From NCBI RefSeq assembly GCF_001591145.1, contig NZ_BCUF01000020.1, forward strand, positions 28,315 to 92,314: DNA of 64,000 bases, given 5' to 3'. Of this stretch, positions 54,446-64,000 are shown one piece after another (position 1 is the first letter of the stretch; each line of letters starts with the position of its first letter). Below the pieces are notes generated by a model. That model was not told the origin of the DNA, did not search any database, and saw only the letters and a list, made by a program, of their open reading frames with translations. Both the position numbers and the translations under genes were made by a program. The stretch comes from Vibrio harveyi NBRC 15634 = ATCC 14126 = KCTC 12724 (GTDB lineage Bacteria > Pseudomonadota > Gammaproteobacteria > Enterobacterales > Vibrionaceae).

Positions 54446-54976
54446 TTACGCTTTTTCGACTCTCTTGTGACCTTCTTGAAGGTGAACAAAATCAACCAAA
54501 TCATCACCAGACACTTGGTAAGCCTGACCAAAACCTTTTACGAATAGACCTTGTTCTGCTTTTAGGTTAAATAGAACAAAGTCTTCTAGTTGGCTTAGAC
54601 CGTCGATGATTTCACCAAAACGATCTTTCATTTGACCAACAACTTGCTGCCACATTTCAGAGTCACGTTCTACAACTGTCGCAACCGCATCAAACGTTAG
54701 ACGCTTGCGAGCAAACAACTGCTTAGATGAATCCTCATCTTCAATCATCATCAAAGATACGTTTGGATTCTCAAGCAGATTGCGCGCGTGACGAGCAATC
54801 TGAGAAATAAGAACGAAGTAACCTTCCTGGTTTTGTACGTATGGAGCGTAACTTACGTTTGGACGACCTTCTGCATCAACTGTTGCTAGTTGAATCGTAC
54901 GGCGCTCCTGACGAAATTCCTTAATTTCTGGTCCTAGACGACCTTGTAAACGCTCTTGTTTAACTTGCTGATCCAT
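54446..54976 (-). CDS. hutZ: Haem utilisation protein HutZ
   Basis: 176 residues from ATG 54976 (MDQQVKQERLQG), the exact start and length of V. cholerae HutZ; the ORF extends 36 codons further. Split-barrel haem-binding fold of the HugZ/HutZ family (RPNVSYAPYVQNQEGYF, ARHARNLLENPNVSLMM), with the axial-ligand His near the C-terminus (EGHKR). HutZ oxidatively opens haem or handles its transfer. Last gene of the hutW-hutX-hutZ operon. Confidence 0.93.
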   Translation of the reverse strand: MDQQVKQERLQGRLGPEIKEFRQERRTIQLATVDAEGRPNVSYAPYVQNQEGYFVLISQIARHARNLLENPNVSLMMIEDEDSSKQLFARKRLTFDAVATVVERDSEMWQQVVGQMKDRFGEIIDGLSQLEDFVLFNLKAEQGLFVKGFGQAYQVSGDDLVDFVHLQEGHKRVEKA

Positions 54977-55110
54977 TTTGATACCTAACTTTACTTGTTT
55001 TGTGTTTCCGAATTTAAACTCGGTTATTCTTTGATAAACGACGCCACCCCACCTGTTGGCGGATGGAGCAAGCGTCGTATGCATTTAACATTATTAATTC
55101 TATGTTGGAA

Positions 55111-55614
55111 CTACTGATTGAACTCAGCTTGCATTGCGCGAAATGCCGTTACTTGCTCTTCAATCAGTTCGCGCTTTTCATTACGACCGAGGTAGATCTT
55201 AAAGATGTTGCTACCGCACTCAGAGAAGAAACCAAAGTAGTGGCTTTCACGCCCCATAAACGGCTTACTTACTAGCGCGATGTTTTTCACGTTATCCAGT
55301 TTAAGGTGACCGTGAAGCTCCCCTTCTTTGCCCATTAAGTTGTAGTAACCACGTGCCACTTTGCCTTTCGGGAACGGTGCTTTCACTTCAAAGATTGAGC
55401 CGAAAGAATGAACAATCGTCGTTACAGGACCAAAGCCTACAAGACCTTCTAAAATGCTTTGAGCTTGCTCTCCCGGAGCCACCGCTACCATTTTTTGAGG
55501 TAGTGCTGCAACCACATCAAATTCCGATACGCCAAGGCGCTCTGCCATCGCCGCAGGTAGCAGTTGCGGTTCTTGTTCTAGTAGGCTTTCAACCTGTTGC
55601 TTAATTGATTCCAT
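55111..55614 (-). CDS. hutX: Haem utilisation cytosolic carrier HutX
   Basis: 167 residues from ATG 55614, which agrees with the V. cholerae protein (MES start) and has GGAAAAACC upstream; ATG 55626 is an alternative. ChuX/HutX family: GSIFEVKAPFPKGKVARGYY, GELHGHLKLDNVKNIALVSK (in part), FMGRESHYFGFF. It binds haem and passes it to HutZ. It begins 17 bp after the hutW stop. Confidence 0.93.
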   Translation of the reverse strand: MESIKQQVESLLEQEPQLLPAAMAERLGVSEFDVVAALPQKMVAVAPGEQAQSILEGLVGFGPVTTIVHSFGSIFEVKAPFPKGKVARGYYNLMGKEGELHGHLKLDNVKNIALVSKPFMGRESHYFGFFSECGSNIFKIYLGRNEKRELIEEQVTAFRAMQAEFNQ

Positions 55615-55631
55615 TGGTTTTTCCATTTCTT

Positions 55632-57002
55632 TTAGATGTTAGATACTTTTGGTACGTTTTCGTTCATTTCCGACGTTAGTACCTGAATACATGCCTGTGC
55701 GAGAGAAACAGCCCAGAAGCTCCCTGCAAGGGTTAGCACTAAGCTACGCTCTTGAAGCTCGACCAAGCCCTTGTCGTGCCATACTTTGAACAACGGCATT
55801 AGGAAGTTAAAGGTGTCTTCACCCATGAAGTTTGTCAGTTTGTTCCCTTGAACAATGCCACGGTCGAAACCTGACTTTAGCGCAGCAAAGAGTGGCTCTA
55901 GCGGGCTCTGTTTCATCATCATCGCGATGGTGCTTTGCCCTTCATTGACGGCTTTGACATAAGTGTCTAGCGTGCGATGTTGCATCATGCCGTAACCACC
56001 GATGTTACCGCCGGCACCACAACCAACCGGAAGCACTTCTGCATACGTCTTCGCTAAGCTGTTGTATAAGCTGCGTTCACGGTTATCGATCGCCCAATGG
56101 TTTACACTGAGCTGCTTCATATGATGTTTCGACATGAATTTCGCACCGAGCTCGTACATACCAGCTTTTTCAGGCGTGGTTGCCGGTGGCGGCATCTTAC
56201 CCTTCTCAACTAGGTTCAACATTGGGGCTGTCCCACCAACAACCAGTTGATATAGGTCCAAACCGTGCGCACCAGTAGACATAAAGTCGTGCAAATCTTG
56301 TTCGAGCACTTCCTTTGTCTGATAAGGCAAGCCATATAGCAGATCTATAATGACGGGAATTTTGTCTTCTTTAGCGAGCTCAGCAACGCGGTTCAAGACA
56401 TCTTCACGATCATCTAAACGCTTAGCACTACGACGTACTTTGGTATTGAAGCTTTGCACACCAAATGAAAAACGGTTGAAACCTCCGTCTAGCGCTCCCT
56501 GATACAGCTCGTCCGAGAATCGGTTAATACGTCCTTCTAGGGTAATTTCACAATCGGCGGCTAAAGGGAAATAGTCATGAATTGCCTGACCAAGAATACG
56601 AACCTGATCTGCAGATAAATCTGTAGGCGTGCCCCCACCGATATAAACCGCATGAAAAATGCCACTTTGTGTCCATGGCAGTGCTGCTTTTTCTTTCAGC
56701 TCTTTCATCAGCGCTTCAAAGTACTCATCAACAAGCTTACGGCTCGCAGCATTTTGGAAGAAGTTACAAAAAGTGCAGCGCACACGACAAAATGGCACAT
56801 GAATGTACAGGCAACGCTTATTGTTCTTTTGCGTTGTTTCAGAAGTGATCCGTGACAGGATTTCACCTTGTTGTGGCGGTGGCACAGGCATACTGCTACC
56901 ACCCGCGTGCGCAGAGTGTTTTTTCACAAACGCAAAACGCAGCGGATCGGGGCTGTCACTCCCGAGAATTGATTCGTCAAATTTATAAATGTCGACGCTC
57001 AT
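55632..57002 (-). CDS. hutW: Radical SAM haem-degradation protein HutW
   Basis: 456 residues. Radical SAM cluster motif CRVRCTFC within CLYIHVPFCRVRCTFCNFF, plus GGGTPTDLSADQ and HemN-like regions. HutW/ChuW members open haem anaerobically using SAM. First gene of the leftward operon; Fur-like boxes lie between it and tonB. Confidence 0.93.
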   Translation of the reverse strand: MSVDIYKFDESILGSDSPDPLRFAFVKKHSAHAGGSSMPVPPPQQGEILSRITSETTQKNNKRCLYIHVPFCRVRCTFCNFFQNAASRKLVDEYFEALMKELKEKAALPWTQSGIFHAVYIGGGTPTDLSADQVRILGQAIHDYFPLAADCEITLEGRINRFSDELYQGALDGGFNRFSFGVQSFNTKVRRSAKRLDDREDVLNRVAELAKEDKIPVIIDLLYGLPYQTKEVLEQDLHDFMSTGAHGLDLYQLVVGGTAPMLNLVEKGKMPPPATTPEKAGMYELGAKFMSKHHMKQLSVNHWAIDNRERSLYNSLAKTYAEVLPVGCGAGGNIGGYGMMQHRTLDTYVKAVNEGQSTIAMMMKQSPLEPLFAALKSGFDRGIVQGNKLTNFMGEDTFNFLMPLFKVWHDKGLVELQERSLVLTLAGSFWAVSLAQACIQVLTSEMNENVPKVSNI

Positions 57003-57078
57003 ATTTACTCACTTAAAGCCCACCACACAAAGGATTGAGGCTCATTTCAAAAAAACTGTAAAGATCATAATTTGCACG

Positions 57079-57148
57079 TAATGATAATGCAATTGATAAT
57101 TGATCTTATTTCCTTTTCGAGCAATAATCTTCCCACTTGATAATGATT
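57079..57148. promoter_or_regulatory. Fur-box-like sites in the hutW-tonB divergent region
   Basis: TGATAAT occurs at 57082 and 57094, forming GATAATGCAATTGATAATT, close to the Fur 19-mer, and TTGATAATGATT lies at 57137. Iron repression of both divergent operons is expected for haem uptake. Confidence 0.75.
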
Positions 57149-57168
57149 CCTACTACCGAGATTTACCC

Positions 57169-57921
57169 GTGAACGTAAAAAGATATGCCATTGCCGGTGG
57201 CGCCTCTTTAGTGGTGCACGCAGCGCTTCTTTTTGTCTCCCAAGAGACAAAAGTGTTTGCAATGCCAGCAGGCAATCCCACCAGCTCGGTAAGCTTGAAT
57301 TTAGTCTCAGCGCCAAAACCGGTACAAGCGGCTCCTACGCCACAAGAAGTGGTGGAAGAGAAGCACCCGGAGCCAAAGAAACAACCTGAGCCTCCGAAGC
57401 CAAAACCAAAGCCTGAGCCGATTAAAAAGACGGTAGAAAAGCCGATCGTAAAAAAAGAAGCGGTGAAGAAAAAACCAGTCCAAAAGAAACCTGAACCGGT
57501 TAAAAAACCTCAACCACCAAAACCCGTTGCAAAGAAAGATCCGCAACCAAAAGAAAAAGTGGAAGAGAAAGTCGCAAAAGAACCTCAACCACAACAAGCG
57601 GCTCCTACTGATCAATCGAAAGGGGCGACATCACAGCCAGTGATGATTGACCAACCGACGTTTGTTTCTCAACCAGTACAACCTCGTTACCCACGTTCAG
57701 CGCAAAAGCGTGGTATTGAAGGGGTTGCGCTGTATGAAATTTGGCTTGACGAAAACGGCAACCAGATTAAACAAGTACTTATCGAATCATCTGGTGCAGA
57801 AATGCTCGATCTTTCTGCTCTACGTGCCATTAAACAATGGCAGTTTTCACCTCATATTTCTGGCGGGCACAAAGTCGCTCACCGAGTTCAAATCCCAGTT
57901 CGTTTTAAGTTGGATGGATAA
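57169..57921 (+). CDS. tonB: Energy-transducing protein TonB
   Basis: 250 residues from GTG 57169 (the frame is open upstream across the Fur region, so earlier starts are unlikely). N-terminal signal anchor (about 6-24), long Pro/Lys repeat region (about 65-165; KKQPEPPKPKPKPEP), and C-terminal TonB domain (PVQPRYPRSAQKRGIEG, KQWQFSP, IPVRFKL). It links the proton-driven ExbBD motor to outer-membrane haem receptors. exbB overlaps its stop by one base. Confidence 0.93.
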   Translation: MNVKRYAIAGGASLVVHAALLFVSQETKVFAMPAGNPTSSVSLNLVSAPKPVQAAPTPQEVVEEKHPEPKKQPEPPKPKPKPEPIKKTVEKPIVKKEAVKKKPVQKKPEPVKKPQPPKPVAKKDPQPKEKVEEKVAKEPQPQQAAPTDQSKGATSQPVMIDQPTFVSQPVQPRYPRSAQKRGIEGVALYEIWLDENGNQIKQVLIESSGAEMLDLSALRAIKQWQFSPHISGGHKVAHRVQIPVRFKLDG

Positions 57922-58619
57922 TGGAACAGCTACAACATTTACAAACCCAATTTGGTCTTATGACTTGGCCTTTACTTATTTGCTCTGCACTTACAGTCAT
58001 GATCATTGCGGAAAGACTCTTTCAAGTATTCATTAGCCTAGGAGTCGGTAAACGCGCGATTCGCCAAAAGCTGACCAAGCTTGACCCAACCAACAACAAA
58101 GACATCGAAGCACTAGCGGATGAGTTTTCGGGTAAACGACCTCTTTTATATCGTGGTGTTGCAATGCTGCTTGCGCATCACTCTTTTTCTAAATCACTGC
58201 GTGAAGATGCGGCTGGTATTTGGCTTCAAGAAAAACGTCATCAGTTGCACTCAGGTCTGCGTCTGTTGACCTTGATTGGCGTGATCAGCCCCCTGATTGG
58301 TCTATTAGGTACAGTTCTTGGTCTTATCGACATGTTTAAAGGTATTGCTTCTTCTACCGGTAACATTACGCCAAACGACTTGGCAGATGGCTTGGGTCTT
58401 GCGATGCGTACGACTGCAGCTGGTTTGATCATTGCGTTACCTGCTATTTCTGGCGCGCAACTGATTGGTCTTTGGGCAGATCGTGTTATCGCTAAGCTTG
58501 AACACACTCTGAACTATGTAAATCTGTGGCTCGAAGGCATTTCTCTACAGCATGTATCTCCGGAAAACAGCAAAGAAGTCGCGACTGTTGCAAATCATGT
58601 TGAAGCGAGAAGTTCATGA
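57921..58619 (+). CDS. exbB: TonB-system proton channel ExbB
   Basis: 232 residues. MotA/TolQ/ExbB family: three helices, with LLTLIGVISPLIGLLGTVLGL and GLGLAMRTTAAGLIIALPAI. Overlaps tonB (TAATG) and exbD (ATGA). Forms the proton channel with ExbD in the inner membrane. Confidence 0.94.
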   Translation: MEQLQHLQTQFGLMTWPLLICSALTVMIIAERLFQVFISLGVGKRAIRQKLTKLDPTNNKDIEALADEFSGKRPLLYRGVAMLLAHHSFSKSLREDAAGIWLQEKRHQLHSGLRLLTLIGVISPLIGLLGTVLGLIDMFKGIASSTGNITPNDLADGLGLAMRTTAAGLIIALPAISGAQLIGLWADRVIAKLEHTLNYVNLWLEGISLQHVSPENSKEVATVANHVEARSS

Positions 58620-59029
58620 TTAAGGCACCACAAGACAACAACAGTCATGGCTTAACACCAGACTTAACGCCACTGCTCGACATCATTTTCATCGTAATGG
58701 TGTTTTTGATGCTCACTGCAGCAGTGAAGTTAGATTCCCTAGATGTGAACCTACCAAGCACCGATTCCCAAGCTGTGGCTGAGGTGGACAAACAATCAAT
58801 CACGGTGAACATCCTTAAAGAAGAGCCACACTGGGCGATCAACGGTAAGGCGTACATCGATTGGGAAAACTTTACGATGGCTCTGTTAGAAGAGAGCAAA
58901 TCAACCGACAAACCTATTGTGATTGGTGCGGAAAAAACCGCAGACATTCAGTCACTGGTTAAGCTTCTTGGCTTTTTACAAGAAAACGGAATTCAAGCGA
59001 CTCAACTGCTCACTGAAGAGTCGCAATAG
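58616..59029 (+). CDS. exbD: TonB-system protein ExbD
   Basis: 137 residues. One helix (about 18-40) with DLTPLLDIIFIVMVFLML, whose Asp carries protons, and a periplasmic domain. Overlaps exbB by four bases. Confidence 0.94.
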   Translation: MIKAPQDNNSHGLTPDLTPLLDIIFIVMVFLMLTAAVKLDSLDVNLPSTDSQAVAEVDKQSITVNILKEEPHWAINGKAYIDWENFTMALLEESKSTDKPIVIGAEKTADIQSLVKLLGFLQENGIQATQLLTEESQ

Positions 59030-59055
59030 AAGAACACAAGATTGAGAACACACTA

Positions 59056-59925
59056 ATGAATAAAACACTTTCGCCCGTTCGTACCGCATTGACTGCAGCC
59101 ATTACTATGCTTGCTAGTGCGAGCCTATTTGCCAACGAAGCTCCATCAAATGAACGCGTGGTCAGTGCCGGCAGCGCTGTCACTGAACTGTTACTTGCTC
59201 TTGATGCAAAAGATAGCCTTGTTGCTGTCGACGTAACAAGCCAACTACCGGAAGGTATGGAGTTACCAAAAGTTGGTTACCACCGTCGTCTTTCTGCTGA
59301 AGGTCTACTGGGATTAAGCCCGACTAAATTGATTGGATCAGATGAAATGGGACCAAACACCACGCTAGACCAATTGAAATCAGCAGGTGTTGATGTTGAA
59401 GTCGTCAATACAGAAGCAAACGTGGAAGGTTTGGTTAATCGTATCGACCAAATTGCGACCATCATGCATCGCGAAGCTCAAGCGACAGCGCTAAAAACTG
59501 AAGTTGAAGCACAAGTGAAAGCACTGGAAGGCAACCAACCAGCAAAAGCTGACAAAAAGAAAGTACTTTTCCTACTGATTCACGAAGGTCGCCCAGCAAA
59601 CGTAGCGGGGTCAGAAACAACACCAGACGCAATCATTCAACTTGCAGGTGGAGAAAACCCAGCAGCAAGCAAACTCTCTTCATACAAGCCACTGTCAACA
59701 GAAGCTATGGTCGAGATGCAACCAGACGTGATTCTTGTGAGTGGGCGTAGCTATCAAACAATGGGCGGTGCAGATGCCATTCTGAAAGCAATGCCTCTCC
59801 TTGCCGCGACTCCAGCAGGTATGAACAAAAACATAGTGACAATTGACGGTCATGCGCTTGTTGGTGGTTTAGGACTTAAGAGCCTTTCAGAGGCGAAGCG
59901 CCTAAACGAGTTGCTTTACCCGTAG
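59056..59925 (+). CDS. hutB: Haem ABC transporter substrate-binding protein HutB
   Basis: 289 residues. Signal peptide (about 1-26, ending SLFA), class III binding-protein fold (VSAGSAVTELLLAL, GLSPTKLIGSDEMGP, QPDVILVSGRSYQTMGG). It binds periplasmic haem and delivers it to HutCD. 26 bp after exbD, so in the same operon. Confidence 0.93.
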   Translation: MNKTLSPVRTALTAAITMLASASLFANEAPSNERVVSAGSAVTELLLALDAKDSLVAVDVTSQLPEGMELPKVGYHRRLSAEGLLGLSPTKLIGSDEMGPNTTLDQLKSAGVDVEVVNTEANVEGLVNRIDQIATIMHREAQATALKTEVEAQVKALEGNQPAKADKKKVLFLLIHEGRPANVAGSETTPDAIIQLAGGENPAASKLSSYKPLSTEAMVEMQPDVILVSGRSYQTMGGADAILKAMPLLAATPAGMNKNIVTIDGHALVGGLGLKSLSEAKRLNELLYP

Positions 59926-59934
59926 AGAGATTCA

Positions 59935-60972
59935 ATGCTGTTAAGACGAATTCCTTTATCTACTACCCTACTCGCGTTATCTGGCATTTTAGCTTTTATC
60001 GCAGTAGCGTCCATTACAGTAGGCCCAATGAATATTAGCTTCTCAGACAGTCTGAGAAGCTTAACAGGAGCAGGTTCAGACCTTGCTCCTCATATTCAGT
60101 TAGTCATCAACGAAATCCGCCTTCCACGCACCATTCTTTGTATGTTTATTGGTGCGATCCTCGCTATCTGTGGTGTTGTGATGCAGGGGTTATTCCGAAA
60201 TCCTCTAGCCGAGCCAGGCATCATCGGTGTTTCCGCTGGCGCGGCGCTTGGTGGCGCATTTGCAATCGTCGTATTTGCCGATTTCAGTCAAAACTACCCG
60301 ACACTAATGAACTTAGCTGCCTTGCCATTTTTCGCCTTCCTCGGCGGTGCAATTACCACGGTATTAGTTTACTGGTTAGGTACGAATAAGTTTGGTACGT
60401 CAGTCACCATCATGTTGCTTGCGGGGGTTGCAATCAGCGCACTCTCGGGCGCTGCGATTGGTTTTATGAACTTCATCGCCGATGATCAAATGCTGCGAGA
60501 CTTAACTCTTTGGTCGATGGGATCGCTGGCTGGGGCAAACTGGTCAGGGATTGGTTTAGCTGCGGTGACTCTCATCGTCTTGATGTTCTGGTTCCAGAGA
60601 AAAGCCATGTCATTAAATGCATTGCTTTTGGGAGAATCAGAAGCCAAACACCTAGGTGTGCCAGTACAGAAGCTCAAACGCCAACTTATCCTGTTGTCTG
60701 CAGTTGGTGTGGGTATTACGGTGAGTATCTGTGGTGCAATTGGATTTATCGGTCTGGTGATTCCGCATTTAGGTCGTATGCTTGCCGGTCCAGACCATCG
60801 CACGCTGCTGCCTATTTCAGCGCTTATGGGCGCACTACTTCTTACCGCTGCTGATATGTTTGCACGAGTCGTTGTTGCACCCGCAGAGTTGCCTGTAGGC
60901 ATTGTAACCGCATTGATTGGCGCGCCATTCTTTATCTACTTACTGTTCCAACAAAAAGGGAAGATTCTGTAA
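59935..60972 (+). CDS. hutC: Haem ABC transporter permease HutC
   Basis: 345 residues, FecCD type with about nine or ten helices (RLPRTILCMFIGAILAICGV, GLFRNPLAEPGIIGVSAGAA, GFIGLVIPHLGR). Inner-membrane channel of the haem importer. Its last base is the first of hutD (TAATG). Confidence 0.93.
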   Translation: MLLRRIPLSTTLLALSGILAFIAVASITVGPMNISFSDSLRSLTGAGSDLAPHIQLVINEIRLPRTILCMFIGAILAICGVVMQGLFRNPLAEPGIIGVSAGAALGGAFAIVVFADFSQNYPTLMNLAALPFFAFLGGAITTVLVYWLGTNKFGTSVTIMLLAGVAISALSGAAIGFMNFIADDQMLRDLTLWSMGSLAGANWSGIGLAAVTLIVLMFWFQRKAMSLNALLLGESEAKHLGVPVQKLKRQLILLSAVGVGITVSICGAIGFIGLVIPHLGRMLAGPDHRTLLPISALMGALLLTAADMFARVVVAPAELPVGIVTALIGAPFFIYLLFQQKGKIL

Positions 60973-61754
60973 TGAATGACATCGTTCTGTCTGGCAGAAA
61001 CATCTCCATGAGATATGGGAGCCGAGTGGTACTAGACGACATCAGTATTGATATTCGTGCAGGCGAGGTCACCGCATTATTAGGTCCTAATGGCGCGGGT
61101 AAGAGTACGCTGCTGAAGTTATTGTGTGGCGAGATTCCGTCTCAGAATGATATCCAGTTCTTTGGTAAACAAAAAAACGACTGGGAGCCTTCAGAGAGCG
61201 CCAAACACGTGGCGATGTTGCCGCAGCACAGCACGCTGACCTTCCCGTTCTTAGCGAGAGAAGTGGTCGAACTAGGTGCGATTCCTCTGTCCATTTCTAA
61301 TAAAGAGACCACAGAGCTTGCTCTGCAATACATGAAGCAAACCGATGTTTTGCATTTGGCTGATAACCTCTACCCTGCTCTCTCTGGTGGTGAGAAACAA
61401 CGTTTACATTTGGCTCGCGTGTTAACACAACTTCATCTATCCGGTGATAAGAAGATCTTAATGCTGGACGAGCCTACCTCTGCATTGGATTTAGCTCACC
61501 AGCACAATACATTAAAAATCGCTCGTCAAGCAGCAAAAGAGCACAACGCAGCGGTTGTAGTCGTATTACACGACCTTAATTTGGCCTCCCAGTATGCAGA
61601 TCGCCTTGTACTACTGCACGACGGTAAACTTGTCTGTGACGATACGCCATGGAACGCATTAACACCGGAACGCATAGAACAGGTTTACGGCTATCACTCC
61701 ATTGTGACCAAACACCCTACGTTGGATTTCCCACAAGTTCACGCTGCGGCATAA
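60972..61754 (+). CDS. hutD: Haem ABC transporter ATP-binding protein HutD
   Basis: 260 residues. Walker A GPNGAGKST (about 39), Q-loop MLPQHS, signature LSGGEKQRLHLAR, Walker B ILMLDEPTSALD, switch His in VLHDLN. Energises HutC. Last gene of the operon. Confidence 0.95.
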   Translation: MNDIVLSGRNISMRYGSRVVLDDISIDIRAGEVTALLGPNGAGKSTLLKLLCGEIPSQNDIQFFGKQKNDWEPSESAKHVAMLPQHSTLTFPFLAREVVELGAIPLSISNKETTELALQYMKQTDVLHLADNLYPALSGGEKQRLHLARVLTQLHLSGDKKILMLDEPTSALDLAHQHNTLKIARQAAKEHNAAVVVVLHDLNLASQYADRLVLLHDGKLVCDDTPWNALTPERIEQVYGYHSIVTKHPTLDFPQVHAAA

Positions 61755-61788
61755 CCTCTATCGATTAACCAAACGATTCATGCCTAAC

Positions 61789-61816
61789 AAAGCCCAATGT
61801 TCAATATTGGGCTTTT
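61789..61816 (+). terminator. Rho-independent terminator of the tonB-hutD operon
   Basis: AAAGCCCAAT/ATTGGGCTTT stem, loop near GTTCAAT, followed by TATTTTG. Confidence 0.8.
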
Positions 61817-62160
61817 ATTTTGCCTAAATAACACTCAAATTTCCGAGTCTAATCTGTTTTAATCATTCAATAATGTTTTGGATACACAAATAACTAAATT
61901 GAACAATAGGTAAATTCTGAATTGCCATTTAGTTATCAACAATAATACATATTGGGAATTAGAATAATTTATTATTTAATTAATAATCACCCTCATCAAT
62001 ATCGATTAATTATTAACTTATTTTCAAACGAAAGATGAACATTAAGTTTCCAACTTAATTCAGGTTGCGATAAAATTTTTTGCGACATTCATCACACAAT
62101 ATATCTATTCTCCCCCTTAGACTCCGGACTTTTCAAGCCCCCCAAATTTGCAGTGAGTCT
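61817..62160 (+). promoter_or_regulatory. AT-rich upstream region of the second chemoreceptor gene
   Basis: 344 bp, very AT-rich (TTTATTATTTAATTAATAATC), with no supported ORF. Runs of this kind suit H-NS binding. No clear sigma-28 or sigma-54 box seen. Confidence 0.35.
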
Positions 62161-63792
62161 ATGAAGCTTTCTAACTTAAGTATTAAAAGTAAAATTAGTG
62201 CGTTGATATTAATTATCTCCGCCGCCGTAATTGCACTCTCTTTCTTCTTTAACTCTCAAATTAAATTAATCGACGGAAAGATGTCGGAATTTTCTGACAC
62301 CACAGTTCCGAGTATTTTGTTAGTTAAAAACATTGAAATCGAAGTCGGCATTTTAAGAAAAGATGAATTTTCTTTATTGACGAATGTAAACCATGCTGAG
62401 TTTAAAACATGGTTGAAAGGTCTAGATGAATCAGAAAGTAAAGTTGACAACTATATTAAAAAGTATGGTCAGTCGTTATGGGATCAACGTGACCGTGATG
62501 CCTTCAACCGTGTCAACGATGCATGGGAAAAATACCGTAGCTTCAATGAAAAATACTCCGCACTGCTTCTAACCAAGCAAGTTGATGAAGCCAACGCAAT
62601 GCTGCTTGATGGCTTCCCTGCTTTCCAAGAGCTACAAAACGCTATCATCGCTCTTGTTGAGCTAAACCAAACCTTCATTAAAGAAGACATCGACAGCACG
62701 CATATCGTGGTAACCGATGCGATTACTTACGGCATCATTGCTATTGTAGCCTTGTTAGCTTTGGGTTTTTCTCTAGGGCTATTCCTTACCAAGCAAATTT
62801 GCTCGCCACTTAACTATGTTGTTGAAATGGCGTCTAAGATTGCCTCTGGTGATCTTACTTACCAACTGCCACGCAATAAGATTGGTAATGATGAACTTGG
62901 TATCCTTGCCGATGCATGTATCGATATGCAGGCGAAGCTTTTAAGTCTGGTTGACAGCATTTCTTCAACTACCGCACAAGTAAGTACAGCAACAGAAGAA
63001 GTGAGCGCGATTTCAGAACAAACTTCATCTGGTATGGACGAGCAGCAACAACAGCTTAATCTGATTGCAACCGCAATGAACGAGATGCAAGCAACAGTTA
63101 ACGATGTCGCCAACAACACCGAAGCCGCATCTGAAACCGCGAATGGTGCGTCGAACGATGCGAAACAAGGTTTAGAAGTCGTTCAAGAGTGTATCTCGCA
63201 AATCAATGAAGCATCTGTTGCGATCCAATCTGTTGGCACCATGGTCAGCGAGCTTGAGCAAGACGCATCAAACATCAGCGTTGTCGTCGACGTGATTCAA
63301 GATATTGCTGAGCAGACCAACCTTCTGGCTCTCAATGCAGCGATCGAGGCAGCACGCGCTGGCGAACAAGGTCGAGGCTTCGCGGTTGTTGCAGACGAGG
63401 TACGTACACTAGCAAGTCGCACGCAATCATCCACAGAAGAGATCGTCTCCATCATTAGCAAGCTACAAAACTGCTCTAAAAGCGCAGTGTCTGCGACAAA
63501 CAACAGCAATGATTTGATTCAAGTGTGTGTTGAACAAGCACAAAACGCAGGTGCAACCATTGGTCAAATCGAGCAAAGCGTGGACAACATTGCAGAGAAA
63601 AGCATTCAAATTGCAAGCGCATGTAGCGAGCAGAGCTCAGTCACTGAAGAATTGCATCGTAACGTAGAACACATCAATCAGTTCTCTAGTGAAGTGGCAA
63701 CGGGCTCTCGCCAAACCGCAGTTGCTTGTCGTGACTTAAGTGAGCTGGCTGTTGGTCTACAAGAAATTGTAAGTCAATTTAAAACGGCTTAA
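62161..63792 (+). CDS. Methyl-accepting chemotaxis protein with four-helix-bundle sensor
   Basis: 543 residues from ATG 62161 (GTGAG upstream; the ORF begins 27 codons earlier with no signal anchor). TM1 (about 10-30), 4HB_MCP-like periplasmic helices (about 35-185), TM2 (about 187-210), HAMP, and signalling domain with [20 protein letters not shown] (in part). Ligand unknown. It follows the haem operon, but a terminator lies between. Confidence 0.92.
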   Translation: MKLSNLSIKSKISALILIISAAVIALSFFFNSQIKLIDGKMSEFSDTTVPSILLVKNIEIEVGILRKDEFSLLTNVNHAEFKTWLKGLDESESKVDNYIKKYGQSLWDQRDRDAFNRVNDAWEKYRSFNEKYSALLLTKQVDEANAMLLDGFPAFQELQNAIIALVELNQTFIKEDIDSTHIVVTDAITYGIIAIVALLALGFSLGLFLTKQICSPLNYVVEMASKIASGDLTYQLPRNKIGNDELGILADACIDMQAKLLSLVDSISSTTAQVSTATEEVSAISEQTSSGMDEQQQQLNLIATAMNEMQATVNDVANNTEAASETANGASNDAKQGLEVVQECISQINEASVAIQSVGTMVSELEQDASNISVVVDVIQDIAEQTNLLALNAAIEAARAGEQGRGFAVVADEVRTLASRTQSSTEEIVSIISKLQNCSKSAVSATNNSNDLIQVCVEQAQNAGATIGQIEQSVDNIAEKSIQIASACSEQSSVTEELHRNVEHINQFSSEVATGSRQTAVACRDLSELAVGLQEIVSQFKTA

Positions 63793-63834
63793 CCAATCAT
63801 TAAAGGCTTCTAGCCTACCTTTACTCGCATATCC

Positions 63835-63872
63835 AAAGCCCAATGTTCATTCATTGGGCTCTGTTTCTTTTA
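63835..63872 (+). terminator. Rho-independent terminator of the second chemoreceptor gene
   Basis: AGCCCAATG/CATTGGGCT stem with loop TTCATT, followed by CTGTTTCTTTT. Nothing identifiable lies from here to the window end. Confidence 0.7.
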
Positions 63873-64000
63873 TCGCTTCAGAGAAAACCCGATCGCCGTC
63901 TCGATTCTCCAATTTATCCCACCGAAACCCATTAGTATCAGGGTAACCCGCTATGATTATTCTTTGTAGCGTATAAAGTGTAAAAACTATTTCTATACCC

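Noticed and set aside
57355..57600. Short tandem repeats that might look like a CRISPR or minisatellite
   Set aside because: They encode the Pro/Lys repeats of TonB and have no constant spacer structure.

Overview
The window reads as a stretch of a Vibrio genome, probably the second chromosome of a Harveyi-clade species (V. parahaemolyticus, alginolyticus or campbellii type). I base this on gene content and order (tonB-exbB-exbD-hutBCD facing hutWXZ, a ShyA-like endopeptidase beside a GGDEF/EAL gene, many AraC/LysR/ArsR regulators), moderate GC, and an intergenic inverted-repeat element that I remember as common in Vibrio. The species is an inference. I found no tRNA, rRNA, CRISPR array, prophage or transposase gene.

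Layout. 1-13.4 kb: a 5'-truncated GAF-GGDEF-EAL protein, an M23 endopeptidase, small membrane and GFA proteins, a YjiH-type membrane protein, a dCache chemoreceptor, an aromatic amino-acid permease with an unusually structured 750-bp upstream region, and a divergent pair with an HTH regulator. 13.4-18.8 kb: a leftward operon matching the E. coli cmtB-cmtA-yggP-yggD-yggC group (mannitol-type PTS of unknown substrate), extended by a PHP phosphatase. 19.2-28.6 kb: a mannosylglycerate block (mngR, mngA, mngB, manA) followed by an SgrR-family sugar-phosphate-stress regulator. A short, well-initiated unannotated ORF with a strong terminator lies divergent to sgrR, where enterics carry sgrS/sgrT.

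29-38 kb: redox and detoxification genes (peroxiredoxin-like protein, HxlR regulator, MdaB-type quinone reductase, ArsR plus ACR3 arsenite pump, PhzF, a KefF/KefC-type K+/H+ antiporter pair). 38-51 kb: LysR/AraC regulators with their targets, a Cys-rich ArsP-like permease divergent from an arsR-sigZ pair, a choloylglycine-hydrolase-family enzyme whose signal peptide is broken by a 7-A tract, an SDR/AraC operon, an MDR reductase and a cytoplasmic alpha-amylase. 51-62 kb: a BRCT protein, a parvulin, CheV, a degenerate PduO-like protein and the full haem-uptake locus with Fur-like boxes between its two arms. 62-64 kb: a second chemoreceptor directly after hutD.

How the parts work together. MngA imports and phosphorylates mannosylglycerate, MngB releases mannose-6-phosphate and ManA feeds it to glycolysis. 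SgrR would sense sugar-phosphate overload. HutBCD takes haem delivered through TonB1/ExbB/ExbD, and HutW, HutX and HutZ handle it in the cytoplasm. The observations most worth following up are the poly-A frameshift, the small gene divergent from sgrR, the repeat-rich region upstream of the aromatic permease, and the arsR-sigZ/Cys-rich permease unit.
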